Positions 30,275 through 39,577 of a stretch of DNA of 64,000 nucleotides are shown here, piece by piece (the stretch's first letter is position 1; every line of letters begins with the position of its first letter). Origin of the DNA: Cyanobium gracile PCC 6307 (GTDB taxonomy: Bacteria; Cyanobacteriota; Cyanobacteriia; PCC-6307; Cyanobiaceae). The DNA lies in contig NC_019675.1 in NCBI RefSeq assembly GCF_000316515.1, positions 806,001 to 870,000 of the forward strand, read 5' to 3'. Position numbers and translations under genes: made by a program. Below the pieces are notes generated by a model, which had not been told where the DNA came from, did no database searches, and saw only the letters and a list, made by a program, of their open reading frames with translations.

Positions 30275-31258
30275 ATGACCCTGTCCTCCAGCTTCGCCGG
30301 CCCGGGCCGCCCCGGCATTCCCCCCCTGGAGGTCCGCCTGCTGCGCAACGGCATCGTCGAGTCGCGCCACCGGGTGCATGCGGTGGTCTGCGACCAGCGG
30401 GGCCGGGTGCTGATGCGCGCCGGCGACCCCCAGCAGCTGAGTTTCGTGCGTTCCGCCCTCAAGCCCTTCCAGGCCACCGTCTTCGTGGGCAGCGGCGCCG
30501 CCGACCGGATGGGGGCCGGCGAGCGGGGCCTGGCGATTGCCTGCGCCTCCCATGCCGGCACCGCCCTGCATGCCCGGGAGGCGTTCAAGCTGCTCTGGGG
30601 TGCGGAGCTCGACACCGAGGACCTCCAGTGCCCCACCCCCGCCGGCGCCAGCAGTCCGCTGGAGCACAACTGCTCGGGCAAGCACGCGGCCTTCCTGGCC
30701 GCCTGCCGGCAGATGCACTGGCCGCTCGAGAGCTATCTCCAGGCCGACCATCCCCTGCAGCAGGCGGTGGTTAAGCGGGTCGGCGAGCTGCTGGGGCTGC
30801 CGGGGGCCGAACTGATCAGCGCCCGAGACGACTGCGGCGCCCCCACCCTGCAGCTGCAGCTGGCCCAGATGGCCCTGCTGTTCGCCCACCTCGGGGGCGG
30901 CGAGCAGGCCGACCTGGAGCGGCTCAGCCGGGCCATGCTCGCCCACCCGGATCTGATCGCCGGGGACGGGCAGTTCGACACCGAACTGATGCGCCTGGGC
31001 CACGGCCAGGTGCTGAGCAAGGGGGGCGCCGAAGGCATCCAGTGCCTCAGCCGGGTGGGCGAGGGCATGGGGGTGGCCATCAAGGTGGACGACGGGGCCC
31101 GGCGGGCCAAGCAGGCGGTGGCCCTGCACCTGCTGGAGCAACTCGAGTGGCTCACCCCCACCACCCTGGTGGAGCTGCGCCAGCGTTACCTGGCACCGGC
31201 CGACCACCTGCGCCTGGAGGTGATCGGCGAGCTGCGCTTCGACGGGGCCCGCCCCTGA
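30275..31258 (+). CDS. L-asparaginase, rhizobial (ReAV/class 3) type
   Basis: The 327-residue enzyme belongs to the asparaginase II family (PF06089), unrelated in fold to the bacterial EcA types. The signature is HNCSGKHAAFL, near residue 130, in which the Cys and Lys are metal-site and catalytic residues in the characterised rhizobial enzyme. Other family motifs are SFVRSALKPFQ, GLAIACASHAG, DDCGAPT and LSKGGAEGIQ. It would hydrolyse asparagine to aspartate and ammonia in the cytoplasm. It is followed by the initiator tRNA gene. Confidence 0.88.
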   Translation: MTLSSSFAGPGRPGIPPLEVRLLRNGIVESRHRVHAVVCDQRGRVLMRAGDPQQLSFVRSALKPFQATVFVGSGAADRMGAGERGLAIACASHAGTALHAREAFKLLWGAELDTEDLQCPTPAGASSPLEHNCSGKHAAFLAACRQMHWPLESYLQADHPLQQAVVKRVGELLGLPGAELISARDDCGAPTLQLQLAQMALLFAHLGGGEQADLERLSRAMLAHPDLIAGDGQFDTELMRLGHGQVLSKGGAEGIQCLSRVGEGMGVAIKVDDGARRAKQAVALHLLEQLEWLTPTTLVELRQRYLAPADHLRLEVIGELRFDGARP

Positions 31259-31276
31259 GGTGGGGGCATCGACTGA

Positions 31277-31282
31277 TACAAT
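31277..31282 (+). promoter_or_regulatory. Putative -10 box of tRNA-fMet
   Basis: TACAAT is 40 bases before the tRNA 5' end. No convincing -35 hexamer is visible at the usual distance. Confidence 0.4.
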
Positions 31283-31288
31283 TCACAG

Positions 31289-31399
<111 letters not shown>

Positions 31400-31404
31400 A
31401 ATCC

Positions 31405-31467
31405 ACAACCCTCCAAGGGTTGTCACCCACCAACCCTCCAGCCAGCCGCTGGGGGGTTGTTGTTTTT
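31405..31467 (+). terminator. Tandem hairpins and terminator after tRNA-fMet
   Basis: The first hairpin is perfect: ACAACCCT (31405-31412) with AGGGTTGT (31416-31423). The second, CAACCCTCCA (31431-31440) with TGGGGGGTTG (31450-31459), runs into TTGTTTTT and is a standard intrinsic terminator. Confidence 0.75.
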
Positions 31468-31556
31468 GGGGCCACGGGCTGACCCGCCTGACCCGTCAGC
31501 CGGGCTCCCTGCGCCACCGCCGCTCCTGCATGATGCCGGGACCGGTTCGCCTGCCG

Positions 31557-33227
31557 ATGTCCGCCGCCCCATCCACCACCGCCGGAAGCGAGATCCCCTG
31601 GGACGCGGTCGTGGTGGGGGCGGGGGCCAACGGTTCGGTGGCGGCCATGGTGCTGGCGGAGGCCGGGCTGCGGGTGCTGGTGCTGGAGGCGGGGCCGGAC
31701 CTCTCCGCCCGCCGGGCCCTGGGCAGCGAACCGCTCAACAGCCTGCGCCGTCTCTCCCACCTGAGCAGCGGCCGCCAGCGCCTGCAGCGGCACCATCCGG
31801 GGTTCTGGAAGCACAACCCGGAGCTGTTCGTCGACGAACGCCTCAACCCCTACAGCACCCCGGAAGACGCGCCGTTCCTGTGGACCCGGGGCCGCCAGGT
31901 GGGGGGCAAGAGCCTCACCTGGGGCGGCATCACCCTGCGCCTCTCGGAGGCGGAGTTCCAGGCGGGCCGGCGGGACGGCCATGGCCCAGCCTGGCCGATC
32001 GGCACCGCCGAGCTGGCCCCCTTCTATGACCGCCTCGAGACCCTGCTGGGGGTGCACGGCCAGCGGGACGGCCTGCCCCAGCTGCCGGACGGGAGCTACC
32101 GGCCGCCCCTGCCGTTCACGCCGGGGGAGAAACACCTGCAGGGGGCGATCGGCCGAGAGCTGGGTCTGCCCCTGATCCACTCCCGCGGCTTCCGCCTGCA
32201 TCGGCCCACGCCGGAGGCCCCCTGGCCCCCCTCCAGCGCCCAGGGCAACTGCCTGGCCAGGGCCCTGGCCACGGGCCGGGTGCAGCTGCGCAGCGGTGCG
32301 GTGGTGAGCCATCTGGAGATGGACGCGACCCGGCGGCAGGCCGAAGCGGTGGTGCTGGTGGACGCGGCCAGCGGCCGGAGGGAGCGCCTCGCCGCCCCCC
32401 TGGTGGTGCTCTGCGCCTCCACGATCGAAACGGTGCGGCTGCTGCTGCACTCGAGCGACGCCGTCCGCAGCGGTGGCCTCAGCGACCCCTCCGGCAGCCT
32501 GGGCCGCTGCCTGATGGACCACATCTCCACCAGCCGCTTCTTCTCGATCCCCGCCATCGCGGCGCCCCGCGAACCGGCCGAGCTCTCCGGGGCCGGCAGC
32601 TGCTTCATCCCCAACACCGTGAACCTCGACGCGGGGAGTTCGGAAGCCTTCCTGCGCGGCTACGGCATCTGGGCCGCCCTGCAGCGCTTCGATCCCCCTG
32701 CCCTGCTGCGGCGCCGGCCCGGGGAGGCGGTGGGCTTCCTGATCGGCCATGGGGAGGTGCTGCCCCAGGCGGGGAACCGGGTGAGCCTGGATGGCTCCCG
32801 CACCGACGCCTGGGGCCTGCCCATCCCCCACATCGACTGCCGCTGGGAGGCCAACGAGGCCGCGATGGTGGCTCACATGCAGGCGCGCATGGAGGACGTG
32901 GTGGCCGCGGCGGGCGGCCGCATCCGGCCGATCGAGGAGCTGTTCGTGCTGCCGGTGCTCGAACCGCTGATCCGCAACAGCCTGGCGGTGCGTCCGGAGC
33001 CGCCGCCACCGGGCTACTACATCCACGAACTGGGCGGGGCCCGCATGGCCGAACGCCCAGAGGAGGGGGTCGTCGACCCCTGGAACCGCTGCTGGGGGGC
33101 CGAGAACGTCCTGGTCACCGATGGGGCCTGCTGGCCCAGCGCCGGCTGGCAGAGCCCCACCCTCACCGAGATGGCGATCACCTGGCGGGCCTGCGCCGCC
33201 GCCGCCGCCGGGATGCGGCGGCACTGA
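31557..33227 (+). CDS. GMC-type FAD oxidoreductase
   Basis: The protein has about 556 residues from ATG 31557 (an in-frame ATG at 31530 is possible). The dinucleotide fold is DAVVVGAGANGSVAAMVLAEAGLRVLVLEAG, followed by the GMC-like GRQVGGKSLTWGGITLR. A C-terminal GMC domain has GYYIHELGGARM and NVLVTDGACWPSAGWQSPTLT, with the expected catalytic His in YYIHELGG; the usual second His/Asn is replaced by W-Q-S-P. From family knowledge it oxidises an alcohol or sugar; the substrate is unknown. No signal peptide is visible. Confidence 0.85.
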   Translation: MSAAPSTTAGSEIPWDAVVVGAGANGSVAAMVLAEAGLRVLVLEAGPDLSARRALGSEPLNSLRRLSHLSSGRQRLQRHHPGFWKHNPELFVDERLNPYSTPEDAPFLWTRGRQVGGKSLTWGGITLRLSEAEFQAGRRDGHGPAWPIGTAELAPFYDRLETLLGVHGQRDGLPQLPDGSYRPPLPFTPGEKHLQGAIGRELGLPLIHSRGFRLHRPTPEAPWPPSSAQGNCLARALATGRVQLRSGAVVSHLEMDATRRQAEAVVLVDAASGRRERLAAPLVVLCASTIETVRLLLHSSDAVRSGGLSDPSGSLGRCLMDHISTSRFFSIPAIAAPREPAELSGAGSCFIPNTVNLDAGSSEAFLRGYGIWAALQRFDPPALLRRRPGEAVGFLIGHGEVLPQAGNRVSLDGSRTDAWGLPIPHIDCRWEANEAAMVAHMQARMEDVVAAAGGRIRPIEELFVLPVLEPLIRNSLAVRPEPPPPGYYIHELGGARMAERPEEGVVDPWNRCWGAENVLVTDGACWPSAGWQSPTLTEMAITWRACAAAAAGMRRH

Positions 33228-33358
33228 ACACGCGGTCCGGTCAGGGAGCCGTCACAGCAGGGCACAGCTGGTGTCGATCACCACAATCTTGGCGGGCCCC
33301 CATGCGCACAATGACGGGGCGACCTCCAAAGGGTCGGGCAAGGGAGAAAACCATCGGC

Positions 33359-33384
33359 GGGGGTTGGCACCCTCGCTTTTTTTT
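33359..33384 (+). terminator. Weak intrinsic terminator
   Basis: A short stem (GGGT/ACCC, slightly extendable) is followed within five bases by eight T residues (33377-33384). It would end a plus-strand transcript from the GMC oxidoreductase. Confidence 0.45.
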
Positions 33385-33449
33385 GGCCTCTGCCGGCCTG
33401 GTCCGTGCGATCGTCTTCGTGCGCTCCATCGGCCTGGCCCCTCCAGACC

Positions 33450-33683
33450 TCAGGGCTTCTGGAACAGGCCGTCGAGGTAGTGCTGGGAGACCACGGGCTC
33501 CTGGCAGCCGTTCTGGAACAGGAAGCCGGCCAGGGCGGAGGTGATGACGCTGTACTGGTCCCAGTGCGGGTGGGCGTCGATGAACTCGCGCATGCCGGCG
33601 TAGAGCACCTCCGGCACCTCGGCTTCCAGGCTCACACTCGCCTCGTCGCCGCCGCACCCCGGGTGCTCAGGATCCATGGCCAT
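33450..33683 (-). CDS. DUF2811 protein
   Basis: The 77-residue soluble protein has the DUF2811 pattern VSLEAEVPEVLYAGMREFIDAHPHWDQYSVITSALAGFLFQNG, with a C-terminal YLDGLF. Several in-frame starts exist (33722, 33683, 33677); the first two Met before the conserved core are closest together and equally plausible. The function is unknown. Conserved among cyanobacteria from what I recall. Confidence 0.78.
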   Translation of the reverse strand: MAMDPEHPGCGGDEASVSLEAEVPEVLYAGMREFIDAHPHWDQYSVITSALAGFLFQNGCQEPVVSQHYLDGLFQKP

Positions 33684-34079
33684 GCTGCTGGGATTCCGCT
33701 GAGTTCGCTCCAAGTACGCCACAGGCGATGGCCGGCGTCAAAATCCGGCCGCGGCGTGGCCCCGTCAGGGGCATGGGATGAGACTCGCGGCCCCGGCTGG
33801 GCTGCGGGCGAGGTGTTGCAGAACACGGGAGCGGCGGACCGCCAGCGGCGGACGCTGTCAAGGCTGTTCCAAGCCATCCATGACTTTCCCCAGCCCTGAC
33901 GTCCCGAAGCGGCCAGAAGGCCGAGATCTGTGGAAAAGTGCCGCAAAACGGGGGAAAACGGCGCACCGGTGGGGGAAACCCCCGAACCATCGGAACAAGT
34001 GATCAGAACTCAGTCTCTCTGGACGCAGAGAGAGATGAGACCGGCGAGGATGGCGCCCCTGGCGTGGGTGCCCCGTTGG
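33684..34079. other. Intergenic region between DUF2811 gene and cbiX
   Basis: No defensible gene is seen in these 396 bases. It should hold the DUF2811 promoter and the cbiX 3' end. Two small perfect hairpins are present: GGGGG-AAA-CCCCC at 33971-33983 and TCTCTCT-GGACGC-AGAGAGA at 34014-34033. The second lies 46 bases beyond the cbiX stop and might be its terminator, though no T-run follows on the minus strand. Confidence 0.5.
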
Positions 34080-35198
34080 TCAGTCGCTCGGCCGCCGCAG
34101 GGTGCGGGGACCCAGCGGGTGGTCGGCATGGGGATAGACAGGGTGGTGGTGGTGATGGCCCTCCTGGCCGTGGCCTTGGCCAGCCCCCCCCAGCGGCACG
34201 GGCACGCCGTCGGGCTGGCAGGCACCGGTGCATTCCCGCTCGCAGAGGTTGCAGCTCTCCACCAGCCCCTCGACATGGTGGTGGTGGCTGTGCTGGGGCG
34301 CCCCCACCTCCCGCTCGAATCCGAGCACCTGGGCCCGGTACTTGCAGAGCGAGCAGTTCATGGCCACATCGCCCCCCAGCACCTCGGTGACCCGCTCCCG
34401 GAAGGTGTCCAGCACCAGGGGATGGTCGCCCAGGTAGCCGGCCTGGACCAGCTCCAGCGCGGGATGGTCGGCGGCCACCCGCTCGCTGTGCTGGCGGATC
34501 CGGCTCACCAGCACCCCGGAGAACAGGAAGTACGGGAAGACGACGATGCGCTGGAAGCCGAGCTTGACGGCCTGGCGCAGGCCCGGCTCCACCAGGGGAA
34601 AGGTGACACCGGAATAGAGGGTCTCCCCCCAGCCGAAGCCGAAGCCCTCCACCAGCATCCGGGTCACCTTGGCCACGTTGGAGTTGGCATCCGGATCGGA
34701 GGAGCCACGCCCCACCACCGCCAGCAGGGTGTCGTGCAGCGGCACGGGGCTGCGGCCGGCCGCGAGGGCGTCGGCATCGGCGCGCTCGAGGGCGGCGCGG
34801 ATGCGGGCGGCCGCGGCCTGGATCATCTTGAGGTCCACCCCGAGCTCCCGGCCGTAGTCGATGCGCAGCCCGGTCTCGGCGGCGTAGGTGTTGAGCACCG
34901 AGGGGATGTCGTTCTTGGCGTGGCCGGCGGCGAACAGCATCGCCGGCACGGCCAGCACGTGCCGCACCCCGCGCTGGCGCAGGGCGTCCAGGCCGTCGCG
35001 CAGGATCGGCCGGGCGAATTCCAGGTAGCCGTGGTCCACGGGCACCGGGGCGAGGTGGTGCTGGAGCTGGTGGGCCAGGGAGGCGAATTCGGACACCGCC
35101 AGACGGTTGCGGCTGCCGTGGCCACAGACCAGCACCCCGATCGGGCCGTGGGGTCCCTCCGGAGCGATGGCTCGGTCAGGGGCGGTGGTCATGGACAT
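34080..35198 (-). CDS. cbiX: Sirohydrochlorin cobaltochelatase, long form (CbiX)
   Basis: CbiX inserts Co2+ into sirohydrochlorin in anaerobic-type B12 synthesis. The 372-residue long form is a duplicated chelatase core: GVLVCGHGSRN at the N-terminus and LLAVVGRGSSDPDANS near residue 160, with VFPYFLFSGVLV in the second half. The C-terminal 90 residues hold the MxCxxC motif (MNCSLCKYR), a second cysteine group (CNLCERECTGAC) and His runs, consistent with an Fe-S site and metal storage. No B12 riboswitch was seen upstream. I chose ATG 35198; ATG 35192 is equally possible. Confidence 0.9.
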   Translation of the reverse strand: MSMTTAPDRAIAPEGPHGPIGVLVCGHGSRNRLAVSEFASLAHQLQHHLAPVPVDHGYLEFARPILRDGLDALRQRGVRHVLAVPAMLFAAGHAKNDIPSVLNTYAAETGLRIDYGRELGVDLKMIQAAAARIRAALERADADALAAGRSPVPLHDTLLAVVGRGSSDPDANSNVAKVTRMLVEGFGFGWGETLYSGVTFPLVEPGLRQAVKLGFQRIVVFPYFLFSGVLVSRIRQHSERVAADHPALELVQAGYLGDHPLVLDTFRERVTEVLGGDVAMNCSLCKYRAQVLGFEREVGAPQHSHHHHVEGLVESCNLCERECTGACQPDGVPVPLGGAGQGHGQEGHHHHHPVYPHADHPLGPRTLRRPSD

Positions 35199-35346
35199 CC
35201 GTGGCTGGATTGACCCTATTCCCGGGGGTGACACCGGCCAGGGGATCCTGCACCAGATCGGCCTGGGCACGGTCCTCTCCCAGGGCTGAGCCCCGGCGAT
35301 GGGCTTCGGCGCGGAGCGGTCAGGATGGGTTCAGCCACCGGCACCC

Positions 35347-35997
35347 ATGAGCCTGCACCTGCCCCCGTACCGGCCCCTGCCCCCACCGGGTCCGAAGGCG
35401 GACCTGCTCAGCGTCGCCATCGCCGATCTGCGGCCCACCCAGATGTGCGTGGGCCTGGCCGAGGTGCGCAGCCGCCAACAGGACTTCTCCCTGGAGACGG
35501 CGGAGCAGCGCCTGCGCTACCTGCGCGGCAAACCCGTTCCCCTCGTGCGCGGAGCGGGCGACGCCCTCTGGATGGTCGACCGCCATCACCGCCTGCGGGG
35601 ACTGATCGAGCTGGATCCCGGCGCCATGGCCTACGGCTACCTGGTGCTCGATCGGCCGGCCGATCCGCCCCAGGCGGTGCTCGCCGAACTGCAGGCCCGG
35701 GGCTGGCTGTACCTCTACGACGGCCGCGGCCATGGCCCCCTGGTCCCGTCGGCCCTGCCGCAACGCCTGCCGGAGCTGCAGGACGACCCCTACCGCTCCC
35801 TCGTTTGGAGACTGAAGAAGGAGGGCATGATCGAGCCGGCCCCCCTGATCCCCTTCCACGAATTCCGCTGGGGAGCCTGGCTGCGCAGCCGCCCCCTGCC
35901 CCCCTTCAGCTCCGCCAATCTGGCCCCGGCCCTGGCGGCCGCCCGTTCCCTGGTGCGCTCCAGGGCCGCCTCCCACCTGGCCGGCTGGAAAGGCTGA
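35347..35997 (+). CDS. ParB-like nuclease-fold protein (ParBc_2-like)
   Basis: The 216-residue protein contains a ParB-like core: SVAIADLRPTQMCVGLAEVRSRQQDF and then GDALWMVDRHHRLRGLIEL, where the DRHHR box corresponds to the ParB/Srx CTP- or nucleotide-binding region. From family knowledge, such proteins (PF08857) need not act in chromosome partitioning; no parS site or ParA is present here. ATG 35347 is preferred to ATG 35299. Convergent with the Rieske oxygenase gene. Confidence 0.72.
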   Translation: MSLHLPPYRPLPPPGPKADLLSVAIADLRPTQMCVGLAEVRSRQQDFSLETAEQRLRYLRGKPVPLVRGAGDALWMVDRHHRLRGLIELDPGAMAYGYLVLDRPADPPQAVLAELQARGWLYLYDGRGHGPLVPSALPQRLPELQDDPYRSLVWRLKKEGMIEPAPLIPFHEFRWGAWLRSRPLPPFSSANLAPALAAARSLVRSRAASHLAGWKG

Positions 35998-36015
35998 ATC
36001 GCCGCTCCCGGACCC

Positions 36016-37323
36016 TCAGTCGGGCCGGTTGCGGGGCGGTTCGCCATCCCCGGCCAGCAGCAGACGTTCCCAGCGATCGAAGCGCCGGGCCAGCAGCACC
36101 GCGGCCCCCGCCAGCAGCAGGGCCGCGACCAGCACCGTTGGCGTCCGCCACCAGGTGATCGCCAGCAGGGCCAGCCAGGGGATGGCCTGCACCAGTGGCC
36201 GCCAGCGCCGCAGCCCCTCCAGGGCCCCGCGGCAGGAGGCGCAGTGGCGACCATGGCTCTCCCAGCGGTCCATCAGCGCCGCCCGATCGAAGCGGGGGGG
36301 CAGGGGCTGGCCGGGGAAGGGGTCGCCGTCGTGGGCGTTGACCCAGTCGTGCAGGGCCTTCACGTAGACATCGGCGCCGGTGGCCAGGAAGAACGCCCGC
36401 TCGGCCCCGCCGCTGCGGCCCCGCTGCTCCAGCACCCGTTCCTGCCAGTGCAGGAACACCTGGTCGTCCTCCAGCACGGTGTGGTTGGCGATGTGCTGCA
36501 GCCACCGGGGCCGCAGACCCAGCAGCAGGGGAGGCAGCCGGGACTCGAACTGGAAGGGGAAGCGGGCGAACAGGCGGCACTCACCGCGGCGGATCGGCGT
36601 GGCGTAGACCACCGTGAGGATGCGGGCGAAGCTGGGCGCCGTGAGGTCGTGCCACATCAGGCCGGGGGCGGCGTAGGTGGTGGACTGGCTGCCGAGCTTG
36701 CCCCGGCGGGGCCCCTCCTCCCACAGGGCGGTGAACCCCTCCGGACCGGAGCTGGTGATCGTCGCCACCACCGGGGCGGCGTTCTCCCGCTTGCCCACCG
36801 TGCGGTGGTGGGTGAAGGGCACGTGGCTCACATCGAGCACGTTCTCCAGCAGGGTGAGGGCATCCATCGGCAGGTCCCGGAAGGTGTCCTGCACGAACCA
36901 GCCCGGCTCCTCCAGCACCGGCACCAGGGGCAGGGGCACCGCCGCGGCGTCGGCCTCCTCCCCGGCGAACACGAACAGCAGTCCCTGGGCCTCGGCGGTG
37001 GCGTAGGCGCGGCAGCGGGATCGCACGGCGCTGGGGCTCGCCCCCGGCTCGGCCTGGGGGATGGCGGTGCAGTGGCCGTCACCGGCGAAACTCCAGCCAT
37101 GGTAAGGGCACTCGAGCTCGCCCCCGGCATTGATGCGCCCCTGGCTCAGGGGCACGAGCCGGTGCGGGCAGACATCGGCGAAGGCGCGCCAGAGCTGGCC
37201 GGCGCGGTCCCACCAGAGGACCAGGTCCTCATCGAGGAGGGTGAAGGCGGTGGGCCTGGCGGGATCGAGATCCCGCAGGTAGGCGACCGGAAACCAGTGC
37301 TGGCGCCAGGCGGACTGCGTCAT
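36016..37323 (-). CDS. Rieske oxygenase, PaO/Tic55-like
   Basis: The 435-residue protein has a Rieske [2Fe-2S] site (CPHRLVPLSQG and CPYHGWSFAG, the CxH and CxxH pairs, about residues 52-76), a mononuclear-iron motif (ENVLDVSHVPFTHH, about 160-173) and two hydrophobic helices near the C-terminus. A CxxC (HCASC, near residue 365) is a redox motif of the PaO/Tic55/CAO family. From family knowledge, these membrane-bound enzymes act on chlorophyll derivatives; the cyanobacterial substrate is unknown. The helices would anchor it to the thylakoid. Confidence 0.88.
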   Translation of the reverse strand: MTQSAWRQHWFPVAYLRDLDPARPTAFTLLDEDLVLWWDRAGQLWRAFADVCPHRLVPLSQGRINAGGELECPYHGWSFAGDGHCTAIPQAEPGASPSAVRSRCRAYATAEAQGLLFVFAGEEADAAAVPLPLVPVLEEPGWFVQDTFRDLPMDALTLLENVLDVSHVPFTHHRTVGKRENAAPVVATITSSGPEGFTALWEEGPRRGKLGSQSTTYAAPGLMWHDLTAPSFARILTVVYATPIRRGECRLFARFPFQFESRLPPLLLGLRPRWLQHIANHTVLEDDQVFLHWQERVLEQRGRSGGAERAFFLATGADVYVKALHDWVNAHDGDPFPGQPLPPRFDRAALMDRWESHGRHCASCRGALEGLRRWRPLVQAIPWLALLAITWWRTPTVLVAALLLAGAAVLLARRFDRWERLLLAGDGEPPRNRPD

Positions 37324-37451
37324 GGTGCCGATTCTGGTGGCGGGCGCGGGCGGGTGCGGGCCCGTTACGAGACGACGCGGGCAGGGCGACCGCCGGCGGC
37401 GCCGCTCTTAGGACGGCCTGGAGGACCACCCTGCCGTCCCTCCCGATTCCC

Positions 37452-39536
37452 GTGGGCACCTTCCTGGCCGGCAATCCCCTGGCGATCTTCGCTCTGCTGC
37501 TGGTGCTGAGCGTGGTGGTGCCCCCCCTGGTGCGGCCGCTGCGGCTGCCCGATCTGGTGGGGCTGCTGGCGGCGGGGGTGGCGATCGGTCCCCACGGCCT
37601 GGGCTGGCTCGTGTCGACCAGCGAGACCGTGCGGCTGCTCTCGGACGTGGGGGTGATCTACCTGCTGTTCATCGCCGGGCTGGAGATCGACCTGGGGGAG
37701 TTCCGGCGGATCCGGGCCCGGTCCTTCCGCTTCGGGCTGCTCACCTTCACCCTGCCGATGCTGGCCGGAACGATGCTGGGGTTTGCCTACGGCTACCCGG
37801 CGGTGAGCGCCGTGCTGATCGGCTCGATCCTGGCCTCCCACACCCCCCTGGGGTACCCGATCGTGCGCAGCTTCGGCGCCATGCGGGAGGAGTGCGTCAC
37901 GGTGGCGATCGGCGGCACGATCTTCACCGACATCGCCGCCCTGGTGGTGCTGGCCCTCTGCGTCAGCCTGGGACGGGGGCAGTTGAGCGCTGAGGGGGTG
38001 GTGGGCCTGCTGCTCAAGGTGGCCGTCTACGCCGCCGCCGTGCTGCTGCTGATCCGCTGGCTGGGCCGGGGCCTGATCCGCCGCAGCGTCGATGGCGACA
38101 GCCGTCTGTTCGTGGCGGTGCTGCTGGCCCTGTTCCTGGCGGCGGTGGGGGCGGAGCTGGCCGGCGTGGAGAAGATCGTCGGCGCCTTCCTCGCCGGCCT
38201 GGCCGTGAACGGCGTGCTGCCGGACGGCCGCGTCAAGGAGCAGGTGGTGGTGGTGGGGGCGAGCCTGTTCATCCCCCTGTTCTTCATCGATCTGGGCCTG
38301 CTGCTGGATGTGCCGGTGTTCCTGAGCACCATGACGGGCTCGGCCTTCGCCATTGCCCTGATCCTGAGCCTGATCGCCAGCAAGGGGCTGGCCTCCTGGT
38401 GGTCGGGTCTGCTCTACCGCTACGACGGGCCCCAGATGCTCACCCTCTGGTCGCTGTCGCTGCCCCAGGTGGCCGCCACCCTGGCCGCCACCTACGTGGG
38501 GTTCCGCCAGGGCCTGCTGGATGAGCGGATGCTCAACAGCGTGCTGGCCCTGATGGTGGTGACGGCGACCCTGGGGCCGATCCTGACCACGGTGGCGATG
38601 ACCCGGATGGCCAGCCGCCGCTCCCGGGAGCTCAGCGTGCAGGAGAGCGGCCAGCTGGCCCTGGTGCGACGGGCCCTGCGCGTGCTGGTGCCGGTCAGCG
38701 ACGCCAGGAGCGAGGGGTTCCTGCTGGCCCTGGCGGGGCGCCTGATCGACGGCGAGGCGGGCCGCCAGGGCCTGGTGCTGCCTCTGGCGGTGGTGTCGCC
38801 CCGCCAGGCCGGGGCGGGGCGCGGCCCCCATCCCCCCGTCGTGCACCGGGCCCTGGCGGCGGGGCGGCAGCGGCTGGAGCGGGCCGATGTCTGCACCGCG
38901 GCGGCGGGGGTGCCCAGCCGCTCCCTCCTACGGGTCGATAACGACATCCCGGGCGGCATCGCCCGGACGGCCCTGGAGCAGGGGGCCGACCTGGTGCTGG
39001 TCGGGGTGGCGAGCGGCCCCCGGCTGGGGCGCTGGCTGTTCGGCGATCTGGTGGCTGCCATCTGCCGTCAGGCCCACTGCCCGGTGGTGATGGCCCGGCT
39101 GGGGGAGGATCCGACCGGCTTCCGGCGGCTGCTCGTGCCGGTGAAGGACCTCTCCGCCGGCGCCCTGGAGCAGTTCCAGCTGGCGGAGCGGCTGCTGAGC
39201 GCCTGCCCGCCCGGGGAGGGGGCCGCCATCACGCTGCTGCATGTGCATGAACCCTGGCTGGCCCAGGCGGAGCGGGAGCGGCTGACCCGCCAGCTCCAGG
39301 CCTGGGTCCCGTCCCCCGCCAGGGCCGGTGGGGCCGTGCCGGTGACGGTGGAGCTCATGGCCGATGGGAACGTGACCGACGCGATCGAGCGCAGCAGCGA
39401 GAGCCACGATCTGGTGATCCTGCGCTCCCTGCGGCGCCTGGTGGAGGGCCTGCCGATTCCCGCCAGCGACCAGGCCACCGGGCTGCTGCGGCGGCTGGCC
39501 TGTTCGGTCCTGGTGATCAGCGATCCCCTGCACTGA
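37452..39536 (+). CDS. Monovalent cation/H+ antiporter with C-terminal UspA-like domains
   Basis: The 694-residue protein begins at GTG 37452. Residues 1-400 form about a dozen transmembrane helices of the CPA2/Kef type (LPDLVGLLAAGVAIGPHGL, LYLLFIAGLEIDL, AFLAGLAVNG). The soluble 290-residue C-terminus resembles two universal-stress-protein folds (VGVASGPRLGRWLFGDLVAAICRQAHCPVVMA, then VTVELMADGNVTDAIERSSESHDLVIL). It probably exchanges Na+ or K+ for H+, with nucleotide-responsive regulation (inference). A separate UspA gene follows after 41 bp. Confidence 0.87.
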   Translation: MGTFLAGNPLAIFALLLVLSVVVPPLVRPLRLPDLVGLLAAGVAIGPHGLGWLVSTSETVRLLSDVGVIYLLFIAGLEIDLGEFRRIRARSFRFGLLTFTLPMLAGTMLGFAYGYPAVSAVLIGSILASHTPLGYPIVRSFGAMREECVTVAIGGTIFTDIAALVVLALCVSLGRGQLSAEGVVGLLLKVAVYAAAVLLLIRWLGRGLIRRSVDGDSRLFVAVLLALFLAAVGAELAGVEKIVGAFLAGLAVNGVLPDGRVKEQVVVVGASLFIPLFFIDLGLLLDVPVFLSTMTGSAFAIALILSLIASKGLASWWSGLLYRYDGPQMLTLWSLSLPQVAATLAATYVGFRQGLLDERMLNSVLALMVVTATLGPILTTVAMTRMASRRSRELSVQESGQLALVRRALRVLVPVSDARSEGFLLALAGRLIDGEAGRQGLVLPLAVVSPRQAGAGRGPHPPVVHRALAAGRQRLERADVCTAAAGVPSRSLLRVDNDIPGGIARTALEQGADLVLVGVASGPRLGRWLFGDLVAAICRQAHCPVVMARLGEDPTGFRRLLVPVKDLSAGALEQFQLAERLLSACPPGEGAAITLLHVHEPWLAQAERERLTRQLQAWVPSPARAGGAVPVTVELMADGNVTDAIERSSESHDLVILRSLRRLVEGLPIPASDQATGLLRRLACSVLVISDPLH

Positions 39537-39577
39537 TCTGGGGCCATGAGTAGACAGAGGGGAGACCCCCAGCTCCC

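Noticed and set aside
35199..35346. Cobalamin riboswitch before cbiX
   Set aside because: The short gap shows no B12-box-like sequence or room for the conserved fold.
37365..38846. A minus-strand frame opposite the antiporter
   Set aside because: Gln/His/Pro-rich shadow of the transmembrane coding strand.
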